The notes: a model not told the origin generated them from the letters alone. DNA of 64,000 bases from a candidate division KSB1 bacterium (GCA_034521575.1 JAXHMJ010000003.1:496001-560000); one strand, 5' to 3'. Numbered from the stretch's first letter, positions 44,281 to 53,716 are shown. Made by a program: numbers and translations.

Positions 44281-45103
44281 GTTTTTCGACTTGTACAAGT
44301 TGGATGAGATCGAACTGGTTAAAATAAAAAAAGATGATTTGAACGATATTTTTCCACAGGGAAAAGAATCCTACACATCCAATACGATCCACTGGGGCTT
44401 TATGAAATACGAACGATTAACCCGAACCGATCGGGATCAGGCTTTGCGCGAGTGGACCCAGGCCTATCTTGCCAATGTTTCCTTCCTGGACGCGCAGATC
44501 GGGAAAATTCTGGATGCCCTGGAGAACAGCCGATACGCGGAAAATACCTTGGTCCTGTTTACCAGCGACCACGGTTATCACCTGGGTGAAAAAAACTGGT
44601 TGTTTAAAAATTCTGTCTGGGAAGAAAGCACACGTGTGCCTTTTGTGGCAGCCGGGCCCGGTCTTGAAGCCGGCAGTGAATGTCGGCAGCCGGTATCCTT
44701 GATCGATATATATCCCACATTAACCGATTATTGCGGTCTGCCGGGTAATCCACATGCACAAACTTCCGGATTTGAACTTGACGGCCAGAGTCTGGTCCCC
44801 TTGTTCAAGTCGAAACGCCCCGATGAGTTTGATGACTATTATGCTTTGACCGCTGTTGGCGGATTGAATCAGACAGAGGATACGCAAGTCAAGCTAAATC
44901 GCTCCCATTATACCCTGAGAACGGACCGGTATCGATATACCCGTCATGGAGACGGCATCCGGGAGTTGTATGATCATCGCAACGATCCCCATGAATGGAA
45001 CAACCTGGCCGGCAAGCCGGAATATAAGGATATCGAGAAACAACTGTCTGAGCGACTGCAATCGATCGTCTGGAATAATAAAAAGCCGGATTTTGGTTTA
45101 TGA
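44255..45103 (+). CDS. Sulfatase 1, C-terminal part
   Basis: Remainder of sulfatase 1 from about 44263 (PLFAPDEFFDLYKLDEIELV). It carries the second set of active-site motifs: VLFTSDHGYHLGEKNWLFKN (metal and substrate residues) and SVWEESTRVPFVAAGPGLEA, then VSLIDIYPTLTDYCGLPGNP and YDHRNDPHEWNNLAGKPEY. The stop overlaps the next sulfatase start (45100) by 4 bases, so both are one operon. The repaired enzyme is about 545 aa. Confidence 0.87.
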   Translation: MLPLFAPDEFFDLYKLDEIELVKIKKDDLNDIFPQGKESYTSNTIHWGFMKYERLTRTDRDQALREWTQAYLANVSFLDAQIGKILDALENSRYAENTLVLFTSDHGYHLGEKNWLFKNSVWEESTRVPFVAAGPGLEAGSECRQPVSLIDIYPTLTDYCGLPGNPHAQTSGFELDGQSLVPLFKSKRPDEFDDYYALTAVGGLNQTEDTQVKLNRSHYTLRTDRYRYTRHGDGIRELYDHRNDPHEWNNLAGKPEYKDIEKQLSERLQSIVWNNKKPDFGL

Positions 45104-46545
45104 AAAGGCGACAATTCATTAAAACTGCTGCTTGGGGATTAGGTCTGGCTGGTTTGGGCGGCTATTGCTGTTCTATATCCGTACGCCCGAATATCCTGTT
45201 CATAGCTGTGGATGACCTGAGACCGGAACTCGGCTGTTACGGCGAATCACATATCATTTCACCCAATATTGATAAACTGGCCAGAGAAGGGGTGCGGTTT
45301 GAAAACTCTCACTGTAACGTGCCGGTTTGCGGGGCTTCCCGCGCGAGTCTGTTGACCGGTGTGCGCCCCTCGCCTCAGCGATTCATTTACTGGCATACCT
45401 GGGCGGACAAGGATCTGCCGGGGCATTTGTCGCTGCCGAGATATTTAAAGCAAAACGGATATCACACCATTTCCAACGGCAAGATTTATCATCATCGCAC
45501 AGACGATATGGAAGCCTGGAGTGAGGAACCGTGGCATCCCAAAGGTGACTGGTTTGATAAAGGATATCTGGCTGAGGAAACTCGGGAAAAGATCATCCCC
45601 AATCCGCGCTCTGACCAGCCCAGTTCGACCATCGGTCCCGCCTGGGAGACGGCGGATGTGGATGATTCCAATTATCCCGATGGCAAAATTGCGGACAAAT
45701 CCATCCGGGATTTGGAAAGACTGGCAAAGTTGGATCAGCCCTTCTTTTTGGGCGTGGGGTTCAAAAAGCCGCATCTGCCGTTCAATGCGCCCAAGAAATA
45801 CTGGGACCTTTACGAACATGATGAAATTCAACTGACGGAGAATTCCTACATTCCTGAAAACGCACCGCCGGAATCGATTCACAATTCACCGGAATTGCGT
45901 TACAATTATTCCGGCGTACCCGAAGCCAAACCGCTTCCAGACGACTACGCTAAATGGCTGGTGCATGGGTATCAGGCCTGTGTAAGCTACATCGATGCCC
46001 TGGTTGGACGTGTCCTGGATAAATTGAAAGCCCTGAAATTGGCGGACAATACCATCGTTATCTTTTGGGGGGATCACGGCTGGAATCTGGGTGAGCACAC
46101 CATGTGGTGCAAACATTGCAATTACGAGACTTCTTTGAGCGCCCCGATCATCGTCAAGGCGCCGGGTATGGAGAGTGACAGGGTTTCAAATGCGCTGGTC
46201 GAATTTGTGGATATTTATCCGTCACTGGTTGAACTCTGCGGACTGCCGATACCGGAACATTGTCAGGGCTCCAGTTTTGTACCGCTGCTGAAAAAACCGG
46301 ATCGGGAATGGAAAAAGGCCACATTCAGCCGATATCATCAAGGCAACACCGTGACCACAGAGCGTTTCCAGTACACGGAATATAGAGATATGCAGACCGA
46401 TGAATTTTTGGCGCGGATGCTCTACGATCATGAGCGCGATCCCTATGAAAATATCAATGTGGCGGAATCGGCCGAGTACAAGGAAAAAGTTGAACAGATG
46501 GCCGCGCTGCTGCAGGAAGGCTGGAAACCGCATCAAAGGCAATAG
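45100..46545 (+). CDS. Sulfatase 2 (iduronate-2-sulfatase-like)
   Basis: An intact 481-aa exported sulfatase. Tat signal MKRRQFIKTAAWGLGLAGLG, metal-binding NILFIAVDDLRPELGCYG, and formylglycine motif VCGASRAS with Cys77; the third position is Ala instead of Pro, a variant seen in iduronate-2-sulfatase relatives. Later motifs are IFWGDHGWNLGEHTMWCKHC and FVDIYPSLVELCGLP, and it ends YDHERDPYENINVAESAEYK. It belongs to a different branch from the other three sulfatases here, so it likely removes sulfate from another position. Start codon overlaps the preceding stop (ATGA). Confidence 0.92.
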   Translation: MKRRQFIKTAAWGLGLAGLGGYCCSISVRPNILFIAVDDLRPELGCYGESHIISPNIDKLAREGVRFENSHCNVPVCGASRASLLTGVRPSPQRFIYWHTWADKDLPGHLSLPRYLKQNGYHTISNGKIYHHRTDDMEAWSEEPWHPKGDWFDKGYLAEETREKIIPNPRSDQPSSTIGPAWETADVDDSNYPDGKIADKSIRDLERLAKLDQPFFLGVGFKKPHLPFNAPKKYWDLYEHDEIQLTENSYIPENAPPESIHNSPELRYNYSGVPEAKPLPDDYAKWLVHGYQACVSYIDALVGRVLDKLKALKLADNTIVIFWGDHGWNLGEHTMWCKHCNYETSLSAPIIVKAPGMESDRVSNALVEFVDIYPSLVELCGLPIPEHCQGSSFVPLLKKPDREWKKATFSRYHQGNTVTTERFQYTEYRDMQTDEFLARMLYDHERDPYENINVAESAEYKEKVEQMAALLQEGWKPHQRQ

Positions 46546-47070
46546 CTGAACACGGGTATGATTCAGGAGGTTATATGTCAATCTATTTTGAGGAATGATT
46601 GAAGGTGCATTCGGGTATTTGCTATTTAAAGATATAATGCGAAATAGACAAATTTTCTGATTATAGACGAGGATTACATTTGAGAGAAACAGGTCCCTAA
46701 ATCAAACAAGACCGGCTCGAAAGAATGAGTAAAGACGGTTTTTATAAAATTTCAATATGCATGTCATGCAAGAAAAGTGAAATGTATTTACGAAATATGA
46801 AATTTGTATTATGTTTATCTCTGGTTCTGTCTTTACATTGCTTTCACCAGCCCTCATTGTACAAAAACAAACGGGTTCACGGGTATGCTCTGATCTGGCA
46901 CACATCTATATGTTTTCTGTTCTGGCAGCAGACAGGCTGTCAAGTGAGATGTAACGGATATTGGAAAAGAGGATTAACAATGATACCGGAGATCAAAGGC
47001 AGAGCACACACCAGCGAGCGGGTGCAGGTCGATTATCTCGAATTTTAACAGTGGAAAGCGAGTAACCCTT
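46546..47070. other. Intergenic region, no supported gene
   Basis: About 525 bases between sulfatases 2 and 3. A plus-strand frame of 107 codons (46725-47048) has no domain and no coding pattern. The region is AT-rich at its start and probably carries a promoter for sulfatase 3. Gene debris is possible, since other gaps in this cluster hold relics, but none is recognisable here. Confidence 0.4.
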
Positions 47071-48723
47071 ATGGTCAACCGACGAGAATTCATCCGCAAA
47101 ACGGCAATGGGTTTGACAATGTTTGGATTGTTCTCAACAGTCCAGAGTCGTACAGTCAATCAACCGAATGTTTTGTTCATTATTTGCGACGATCTTAACG
47201 ATTCCCTGGAGAAACTGGGCGGACATCCTCAGGCAGTAACACCGAACCTGAAGAGCCTGATGGATAAAAGTGTGCAATTTAATAACGCCCACAGCAATGA
47301 TCCGATCTGCGGACCGTCACGCGCCAGTTTCCTGACCGGAATCTATCCGCATACCAGCGGCTATTTTGGATATCAGCAGCAGCAGAATCACTGGCGCGAT
47401 AATGCTGTGTTAAAGAACGCGCGCACGTTTATGGAACATTTCGGGGCGCATGGATACAAGGTTTACGGAACAGGCAAGATATTTCACAATGATCATGAGG
47501 ATTGGGGGGTATGGAAAAACGGATTCGGCATCAAACCGACGTTCGGTCCGGTGGCCTGGGACGGCGGTTTCTGGGATGGACGGGAGGAACGGGGTACCCA
47601 TGATCATGATATGGGCCTTGCGCTGCCTTCGGTGACCGAAAATTGTCCGGAGGTACAGCGAAAACTCCGCTGGTACAACAGTTTTGGGTCTCTTGCCGAT
47701 GTTCCGGAATACTTTCCGGACCCGGAACATAGCGTCCCGGGATTCAAAGGCTGGATGTGTTACGGCAAACCGTTCCGATATGTGAGCGAAACCGACCGCG
47801 ATCTGACACCGGATGAAAAGAATGCGGAATATGCCGTCGATATTCTGAATCAAAATCACAGAGAACCGTTTCTGTTGTGTGTCGGTATGAACCGTCCGCA
47901 TACTCCACTGCACGCACCGCAAGAGTATTTTGATATGCATCCCCTGGAAGATGTCAAACTGCCGCCGTATCTTGAAAATGATCTGGCGGATTGTGCCAAA
48001 GCATTGTACGATCCGTCCACGACCTGGACGACGGACACGGGTTTCAAGAAATTCGAACTGTTGCAGACCTGTGACAACTGGAAACGCTGGGTTCAGGCCT
48101 ATCTGGCCTGTGTCAGTTTTGTGGACGATCAGATTGGCAAAATATTAGTGGCGTTGAAAAAAAGTGCCTGTGCGCATAATACTGTCGTTGTGGTGGTCAG
48201 TGATCATGGTTATCATATGGGCGAAAAGAATTATACATTCAAGAATACACTGTGGGAAGAATCCTCGCGAGTGCCGTTGATCATTCACAGGCCGGGAATG
48301 AAAGATGCCGGCATCTGTACTCATCCGGTGTCCTTGATCGATCTGTACCCCACCTTGTGCGATATCTGCAAGTTGCCGGAAAATCCCAATGAAACCGGCA
48401 ACGGTATTCAACTGGATGGGCACAGTCTGGTGCCGTTCCTGGAGAATCCTAATACCGCGGACTGGAATGGACCGGATGTGGCATTGACGTCAGTGGCCAG
48501 TAATGACCGATTGGAACCTGATCAGCCGGGGGAAATTGACCGGCAGCATTACGCGGTGTGGTCGGAGCGCTATCGATATATTTTGTGTAACAACGGCGAG
48601 GAGGAACTGTACGACCATAAAAAGGATCCGCATGAATGGCATAACCTGGCCGATGATCAAAATTATGGAAAAATCAAAGCCAACCTGAAAAACAAGTTGA
48701 ATATCTTCCTCTCGTCAAAGTAA
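47071..48723 (+). CDS. Sulfatase 3 (iduronate-2-sulfatase-like)
   Basis: An intact 550-aa sulfatase with Tat-type signal MVNRREFIRKTAMGLTMFG. Active-site motifs: NVLFIICDDLNDSLEKLGGH, formylglycine motif ICGPSRAS with Cys80, GTGKIFHNDHEDWGVWKNGF, VVVSDHGYHMGEKNYTFKNT and EESSRVPLIIHRPGM. YDHKKDPHEWHNLADDQNYG closes the chain. It is closely related to sulfatase 4 (about 250 bases downstream) and to the relic at 43266; the three arose by duplication. It should remove sulfate from polysaccharide in the periplasm or at the surface. The maturation enzyme that makes formylglycine is not in the window. Confidence 0.93.
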   Translation: MVNRREFIRKTAMGLTMFGLFSTVQSRTVNQPNVLFIICDDLNDSLEKLGGHPQAVTPNLKSLMDKSVQFNNAHSNDPICGPSRASFLTGIYPHTSGYFGYQQQQNHWRDNAVLKNARTFMEHFGAHGYKVYGTGKIFHNDHEDWGVWKNGFGIKPTFGPVAWDGGFWDGREERGTHDHDMGLALPSVTENCPEVQRKLRWYNSFGSLADVPEYFPDPEHSVPGFKGWMCYGKPFRYVSETDRDLTPDEKNAEYAVDILNQNHREPFLLCVGMNRPHTPLHAPQEYFDMHPLEDVKLPPYLENDLADCAKALYDPSTTWTTDTGFKKFELLQTCDNWKRWVQAYLACVSFVDDQIGKILVALKKSACAHNTVVVVVSDHGYHMGEKNYTFKNTLWEESSRVPLIIHRPGMKDAGICTHPVSLIDLYPTLCDICKLPENPNETGNGIQLDGHSLVPFLENPNTADWNGPDVALTSVASNDRLEPDQPGEIDRQHYAVWSERYRYILCNNGEEELYDHKKDPHEWHNLADDQNYGKIKANLKNKLNIFLSSK

Positions 48724-48757
48724 AGAATATTTGATTATGTAAACACGGAATGCATAT

Positions 48758-48883
48758 ATGAACCGATGTCACTTTATCCGAACCGCTGCTGTGGGTCTGA
48801 CGGCCACAATGTTTTATTAATTCGGAAAATCGCGCCACCCGAATACTGTTATTGTCGTGGTCGATGATGTGGGATTTTTCGAA
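48758..48883 (+). pseudogene. Sulfatase relic 2 (5' end)
   Basis: MNRCHFIRTAAVGLTATMFY, in-frame stop, then HPNTVIVVVDDVGFFE. It matches a Tat signal followed by the first metal-binding strand of sulfatases (PN-x-L-x-I-x-x-DD). The rest of the gene is missing and sulfatase 4 begins about 90 bases on. It looks like the leftover 5' end of a deleted sulfatase. Confidence 0.65.
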
Positions 48884-48976
48884 TGCAATTTTTTACAAAA
48901 AAGAATACTTTGAATATAAACATGGGCCCGGGAGACGGTCTGGCCCTGAAATTAAATTATGAATACAGGAGTAATT

Positions 48977-50041
48977 ATGGAAACAAGACGTCATTTTATC
49001 AAACAAAGCGCAGCCGGATTGGTTTCAGTCCTGGCCCTCAGTCAACTGAATTGCCTGATGACGGCAGGTAGACCAAAGAATGTATTATTTATCATTTGTG
49101 ATGATCTGAATGATTCCCTTGAAAATTTGGGCGGACATCCTCAGGCTGTAACACCTAACTTGGACCGGCTGATGCAAAAGAGCGTCCGGTTTACCAACGC
49201 GCATTCCAATGATCCCATATGCGGACCGTCGCGTGCCAGTTTTCTCACCGGCATTTACCCGCACAAAAGCGGTTATTTTGGCTACAAACAGCAACAGAAT
49301 CACTGGCGCAAAAATCCGGTGCTAAAAGGGGCGAAAACATTTATGGAACATTTCGGCGCGAACGGTTATGATGTGTACGGAACCGGGAAAATATTCCATA
49401 ATGGTCATGAAGACTGGAGCGTTTGGAAAGAAGACGACGGTTTTGGCATTGAACCCACATTCGGGCCGGTGGCCTGGGACGGCAGTTTCAAGCGCGGCAC
49501 CCATGATCACGATCTGGGTCTGGCCCTGCCGTCGGTGTCCAAAGATTGTCCCGACGGGCCGCAAAAATGGCGTTGGACGTCCAGTTTCGGATCGCTGGCC
49601 GATGTCCCGGCATACCCGCCGGAACCGGAAAAAGGCATTCCCGGATACAAGGGCTGGATCTGTTTCGGCAAACCGTTTCATTACGACGGACCGGATGACC
49701 GTGATCTGATGCCGGATGAACTGAACGCACAATGGGCATCGGCAATTCTGGATAAAAAGCACGACAATCCGTTCATGCTCTGTGTGGGCATGAACCGTCC
49801 GCACTCCTGCTGGCACGCGCCGCAGAAATATTTTGATATGCATCCGCTGGAATCTATCCAGCTGCCGCCTTTTCTTGAAAATGATCTGGAAGATTGCGCC
49901 AAAGCCCTGCGTCCTCCGGCAAAATTCTGGGCCGATTCCGGCTACCGTAAATACGAACGTATTATGCGCTGCGGCGGCGTGGACAACTGGGAAACGCCTG
50001 GCAGTACAGGCGTATCTGGCTTGTGTCAGTTTTGTAGATGA
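48977..50041 (+). CDS. Sulfatase 4 (iduronate-2-sulfatase-like), N-terminal part (frameshifted)
   Basis: The start is ATG 48977, with AGGAG five bases upstream; an earlier ATG at 48959 lies before that site. Tat-like signal METRRHFIKQSAAGLVSVLA, then NVLFIICDDLNDSLENLGGH and formylglycine motif ICGPSRAS (Cys82). The mid-region VYGTGKIFHNGHEDWSVWKE and RPHSCWHAPQKYFDMHPLES tracks sulfatase 3 almost residue by residue. The frame is lost at VDNWETPGSTG; dropping one G from GGG (49989-49991) restores VDNWKRLAVQAYLACVSF. It is a recent paralog of sulfatase 3. Confidence 0.88.
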   Translation: METRRHFIKQSAAGLVSVLALSQLNCLMTAGRPKNVLFIICDDLNDSLENLGGHPQAVTPNLDRLMQKSVRFTNAHSNDPICGPSRASFLTGIYPHKSGYFGYKQQQNHWRKNPVLKGAKTFMEHFGANGYDVYGTGKIFHNGHEDWSVWKEDDGFGIEPTFGPVAWDGSFKRGTHDHDLGLALPSVSKDCPDGPQKWRWTSSFGSLADVPAYPPEPEKGIPGYKGWICFGKPFHYDGPDDRDLMPDELNAQWASAILDKKHDNPFMLCVGMNRPHSCWHAPQKYFDMHPLESIQLPPFLENDLEDCAKALRPPAKFWADSGYRKYERIMRCGGVDNWETPGSTGVSGLCQFCR

Positions 50042-50645
50042 CCAGATCGGTACGATCCTGGATGCACTGGAGAACAGCCGCTATGCCAAGGATACTTTGT
50101 TGATCGTCACCAGTGATCACGGGTATCATATGGGTGAAAAAGAGTATATTTTTAAAAACACCTTGTGGGAGGAATCTTCGCGGATTCCTTTGATTATTCA
50201 TCTGCCGGGGACGACGAAATCCGCAGAAATCTGTCAGCATCCGGTGTCGCTTATCGATTTGTATCCCACCATGAACGATATATGCAGTCTGCCCAATGAT
50301 CCCAATGCACCTGGGAACGGACAGCCGCTGGACGGTTACAGTCTGCGTCCTTTTTTATCGGGTACACATACGGACGAATGGGAGGGACCTGAAGTGGCGC
50401 TGACTGCGATAAGCAGTGATATACCGCGTGAATTTTATCAGCCGGCGGACATTGACAATCAGCATTATTCGATTCGTTCCGAACGCCTGGCGCTAATATT
50501 TTGTGCAACAATGGTGAGGAGGAATTGTACGATCATGAACACGATCCACACGAAGTGGAAGAATCTCGCCAATGATCCGGAATATGCGTCAACAATCAAA
50601 GCCATGAAAGAAAAACTGATTGCCATGGTTGGTTTGAACCTTTGA
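49833..50645 (+). CDS. Sulfatase 4, C-terminal part
   Basis: The family frame begins near 49990 with KRLAVQAYLACVSFVDDQIG; the stretch before it is out of frame. It contains LIVTSDHGYHMGEKEYIFKN, EESSRIPLIIHLPG, and HPVSLIDLYPTMNDICSLPN. Near the end the frame is disturbed again: 50490-50553 reads nonsense here, but NILCNNGEEELYDHEHDPHE is found in another frame, then WKNLANDPEY returns. Two further shifts therefore flank that segment. The repaired enzyme would be about 550 aa. Confidence 0.82.
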   Translation: MICIRWNLSSCRLFLKMIWKIAPKPCVLRQNSGPIPATVNTNVLCAAAAWTTGKRLAVQAYLACVSFVDDQIGTILDALENSRYAKDTLLIVTSDHGYHMGEKEYIFKNTLWEESSRIPLIIHLPGTTKSAEICQHPVSLIDLYPTMNDICSLPNDPNAPGNGQPLDGYSLRPFLSGTHTDEWEGPEVALTAISSDIPREFYQPADIDNQHYSIRSERLALIFCATMVRRNCTIMNTIHTKWKNLANDPEYASTIKAMKEKLIAMVGLNL

Positions 50646-50742
50646 ATTCAAGATATGTCTTGACAACCGGGTTGGATCGCGGCTCAAACCATAATAAATT
50701 AACTTTTTTTGTAATAAAAAGACCGGGCTCGACATCTTTTAA

Positions 50743-51069
50743 GAGAATAATACCAAAGCGCGGATTATTGATTCCTCTTTTACATCGACTCGATCACAGG
50801 TGATCATGGACCTGAGTCAAGCCTATTATTTGGTCACTGAAAACGTCAGACGAACCATAACATTGAAAGAAAAAGATGTGTTTGTTCAGGATGATCTGCA
50901 GGGTTTATCCGATGGCGATAGCGTAAGATGGGGAATGCTGACCCGTGCGGATATTAAAGTAATGGACAATCAAGCTGTCTTGTGTCAGGATGGAAAACAG
51001 CTTTACGCCACAGCTCTGCAACCGGATAATGCATCGTTCGTTGTATTGCAACACCAGGAAATCCGGTGA
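50743..51069 (+). pseudogene. Heparinase II/III-type lyase, C-terminal relic
   Basis: The frame reads ARIIDSSFTSTRSQVIMDLS, QAYYLVTENVRRTITLKEKD, VFVQDDLQGLSDGDSVRWGM and LTRADIKVMDNQAVLCQDGK. This is the beta-sheet C-terminal domain of heparinase II/III-family lyases (DLS-x-AY, V-QDDL, RW-x-M-TRA). The N-terminal toroid with catalytic Tyr/His is absent and a stop sits directly upstream, so it is the remaining end of a deleted lyase. Such enzymes cleave uronate-containing sulfated polysaccharides, consistent with the surrounding sulfatases. Confidence 0.65.
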
Positions 51070-51079
51070 TCCGGATGAA

Positions 51080-51163
51080 AACAAACAACACCTCAATGTG
51101 CTGTTTGTCTGCGTAGGCGACCTGCGTCCCGAATTGGGGTGCTATGGAAAAGATTACATCCAT
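51080..51163 (+). pseudogene. Sulfatase relic 3
   Basis: NKQHLNVLFVCVGDLRPELG followed by CYGKDYIH matches the first strand of sulfatase 2 (NILFIAVDDLRPELGCYG). It has no start codon or further sulfatase motif. It lies between the heparinase relic and the GH10 start and happens to share the GH10 frame, which makes the upstream frame look longer than the gene. Confidence 0.65.
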
Positions 51164-51190
51164 TGCTGGAAAAAGGAAATACAGGATTAT

Positions 51191-52348
51191 ATGAATACAA
51201 ATACATTAATAACGGGTATAAATCTATGTTGCCTGTTGCTCTGGACAGCTAATCTTCGGGCCGAATTGCCGGAACCGTCCGGAAGACGGATCAAAACGAT
51301 TTTGAAAGAAAAGTATCAGAATCATAATATTCTGATTGGCGCAAATATGCGGACTGCTTTTATCGGAAAAGAATCCGGGAACCTTGTTGATCGTGAGTAC
51401 AATTACATTGTTACCGCAAATGAATTCAAGCAATCCCGTATTCATCCCAACAATAAAGAATGGGATTGGAGCGGATCCGATGCATTGATCCGGCATATGC
51501 ATGAGCAAGGCCAGTCGATGCGCATCCATGGACCTATGAGTCCGCAATGTTCCAACTGGGCCAAAGATGACAGACGCACAGCCGCTGAATTGGATACAAA
51601 TATGACAGAGTTTATGACCAAACTCTGTAAACGCTATAACGGCACAGCGGGTGTGTTGTATATGGATGTGATCAACGAGGTGATAAATAACGGCAAGTGG
51701 CATACGGATAAAGCCGGATATGACTGGGAATTGCCCTGGTTCAGGATCGGACAGGATACCAACACAATCAAAACCCCGTTATATATTATCAAGGCTTTTG
51801 AAATTGCTCAACAACACGCGCCGAATATAAAACTCGTCATTAATCACAATTCCTGGTCACCAGCAGACTGGGACCTGCTGAAAAAATTGATCCATGACTT
51901 GAGGAGCAGGGGGCTTCGGGTAGATGGCCTGGGCTGGCAGCAACACGTAGAAGTGGGCTGGGATACTGAACAGCATCTCGCAGAATTGGCGGATCTGATT
52001 GACTGGTGTCATGACAATGATCTTTCGTTTCATATCACCGAAGCTGATGTTTTTCTCAAGGAAAGTATGTTTATAATCCCGATACCAATAGCTGGATTGT
52101 TGACAAAGTCGATCGTGAAGATTTCGAAAAACAAGGGGATACCTATTACCGTATTTTCAAAACCATGTTTGATAAACGTGAGCAAGGTATGGTTGCCTAT
52201 CACACCTGGCATGTGGATGACGGGCATGGATGGCGACCGTACTGGTATCCTTCTCTTTTTGATACGACGTTTGCTGCAAAACCGGCATATTACGCGATTC
52301 AGGGTGTTCTTGAAGGCAATACTTTATTGCCGCCCACTAATTTTATGA
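51191..52348 (+). CDS. GH10 endo-beta-1,4-xylanase, catalytic part (frameshifted)
   Basis: The gene starts at ATG 51191 with signal peptide (1-27, ending LRAE). The GH10 barrel shows ILIGANMRTAFIGKES, acid/base Glu163 in MDVINEVINNG, DGLGWQQHVEVG and nucleophile Glu284 in FHITEADVF. Usual GH10 motifs are DVVNE and ITELD, so the changes are modest. The frame is lost at about 52064: one A is missing from the AAA at 52062-52064 and the proper continuation is YVYNPDTNSWIVDKVD in the next piece. The enzyme cuts xylan backbones outside the cell. Everything after about 52065 in this frame is noise. Upstream lie unrelated relics, so a longer N terminus is not real. Confidence 0.87.
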   Translation: MNTNTLITGINLCCLLLWTANLRAELPEPSGRRIKTILKEKYQNHNILIGANMRTAFIGKESGNLVDREYNYIVTANEFKQSRIHPNNKEWDWSGSDALIRHMHEQGQSMRIHGPMSPQCSNWAKDDRRTAAELDTNMTEFMTKLCKRYNGTAGVLYMDVINEVINNGKWHTDKAGYDWELPWFRIGQDTNTIKTPLYIIKAFEIAQQHAPNIKLVINHNSWSPADWDLLKKLIHDLRSRGLRVDGLGWQQHVEVGWDTEQHLAELADLIDWCHDNDLSFHITEADVFLKESMFIIPIPIAGLLTKSIVKISKNKGIPITVFSKPCLINVSKVWLPITPGMWMTGMDGDRTGILLFLIRRLLQNRHITRFRVFLKAILYCRPLIL

Positions 52349-53676
52349 TTAGCGCGCTTCAGGAACACAGCTTACATTTGGACTGGTATCATTATCCCTT
52401 TCCCGAGCTGGCTGGTTATCACATTTACAGGTCAATGGGATCTGATGATCATTTTACGCGAATAACGGATGACCTCGTTCCGGAATCAGAATACACAGAT
52501 TCATGCCTAATTGCCGGGAAAAGTTATTATTATCGCATAATCGTTTTGGACAGCATGGGTCATGAATCAAATTATATCCAGACACTTGGCAAACCCTGGG
52601 CTACCTCCCTTGCGCCTCAAAAACCTGCAGGCCTTGATGGCAGAGATGACAATGCTGTGGTTTTACTCAATTGGAATGCCAACTCGGAATCGGATATTCT
52701 TGGATATTATATTTCGAGATCAGAGCAATCTGGCGGACCCTATACCAGCCTGGATACATTGGTTAGCCATACAAACTTTATTGATACTAAATCTGAGATT
52801 GAAAAGACGTATTATTATGTCATACAGGCTGTTGATTCGACAAAAAAGGTTTCTGAATATAGTGCTGAATTTATGGTTTCTGTTCAGCCTACCGGCCAGG
52901 CTCCTTTTGGAGACCGTCCCTTTAGTATACCGGGGACCTTGTATCCGGGACGGTATGACACCGGTGGCCAGGGCATTTCATACCATGATACGGATTCTGT
53001 GAATGTTGCCAATAATGACTTTCGCGCTGATCAGGGTGTGGATTGCAGTGAGAATTGGGTCGCCTGGGTTAATGATGGGGAATGGCTTGAATACACCGTG
53101 AATGTGACGAAAGAAGGATATTATGATCTGGATATTCAATATAAAACGCCGAATGATGGTCGGTTTATCCGGATATATTTTGACTGGATCGACAAGACCT
53201 GTAGGATTGATTTGCCGAAAACCGGTGAGGAATGGAATTCGCGTCTGGCGGTAAAAAAGGTAACTTTCAGGGATATTCACCTGAAAGCCGGTATCCAGAT
53301 TATGCGCTTTGATATGGGACCGGGCCAGTATAATTTGGGCAAATGTGTGTTTACTCCCGCTCATACGGCGTCTGTTACAGGAAGTCATGCCGATGTGTCC
53401 CGCTATGTGCTGTATCCCAATTATCCCAATCCTTTCAATCCGGGCACGAGCATTCGGTTCAACCTGCCACAAACCTCTCGTGTCGAACTGGTCATATATG
53501 ATGTGCTCGGGAGGGAGGTGAATAAACTTTTGGATCAGAACATGATGTCGGGCATGCATCACGTAATATGGGATGCAAGGGACAAGAATGGAAAAAAGGT
53601 TGTATCCGGTTTATATTTTTGTCGGATGCGAGCCGGGGCATCTGTCAGGATACAAAAAATGATGTTGATGCGTTAG
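52165..53676 (+). CDS. GH10 xylanase, C-terminal part: Fn3, CBM6-like and T9SS domains
   Basis: Continuation of the GH10 gene; the family frame begins near 52065 and the first ATG (52165) is internal. Order: end of the barrel (GMVAYHTWHVDDGHGWRPYW), two fibronectin-III domains (from PPTNFMISALQ and from PQKPAGLDGRD), and a CBM6-like module (DTGGQGISYHDTDSVNVANN, WVAWVNDGEWLEYTVNVTKE, GIQIMRFDMGPG). The type IX sorting domain ends it (YPNYPNPFNPGTSIRF, VVSGLYFCRMRAGASV). The CBM6 would bind xylan chains and the last domain anchors the enzyme to the surface. The repaired protein is about 828 aa. GH43 follows 40 bases on. Confidence 0.87.
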   Translation: MFDKREQGMVAYHTWHVDDGHGWRPYWYPSLFDTTFAAKPAYYAIQGVLEGNTLLPPTNFMISALQEHSLHLDWYHYPFPELAGYHIYRSMGSDDHFTRITDDLVPESEYTDSCLIAGKSYYYRIIVLDSMGHESNYIQTLGKPWATSLAPQKPAGLDGRDDNAVVLLNWNANSESDILGYYISRSEQSGGPYTSLDTLVSHTNFIDTKSEIEKTYYYVIQAVDSTKKVSEYSAEFMVSVQPTGQAPFGDRPFSIPGTLYPGRYDTGGQGISYHDTDSVNVANNDFRADQGVDCSENWVAWVNDGEWLEYTVNVTKEGYYDLDIQYKTPNDGRFIRIYFDWIDKTCRIDLPKTGEEWNSRLAVKKVTFRDIHLKAGIQIMRFDMGPGQYNLGKCVFTPAHTASVTGSHADVSRYVLYPNYPNPFNPGTSIRFNLPQTSRVELVIYDVLGREVNKLLDQNMMSGMHHVIWDARDKNGKKVVSGLYFCRMRAGASVRIQKMMLMR

Positions 53677-53716
53677 AGCCGCAAATTAAACTAATTCAGG
53701 AACTCGTGAGGATCGT

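Noticed and set aside
46725-47048. 107-codon frame between sulfatases 2 and 3
   Set aside because: No domain, no ribosome site and no coding bias; it has a hydrophobic stretch but nothing that supports a real gene.
50990-51190. In-frame N-terminal extension of the GH10 gene
   Set aside because: The extension is made of the out-of-frame heparinase relic and a sulfatase fragment. A clear signal peptide starts at ATG 51191.
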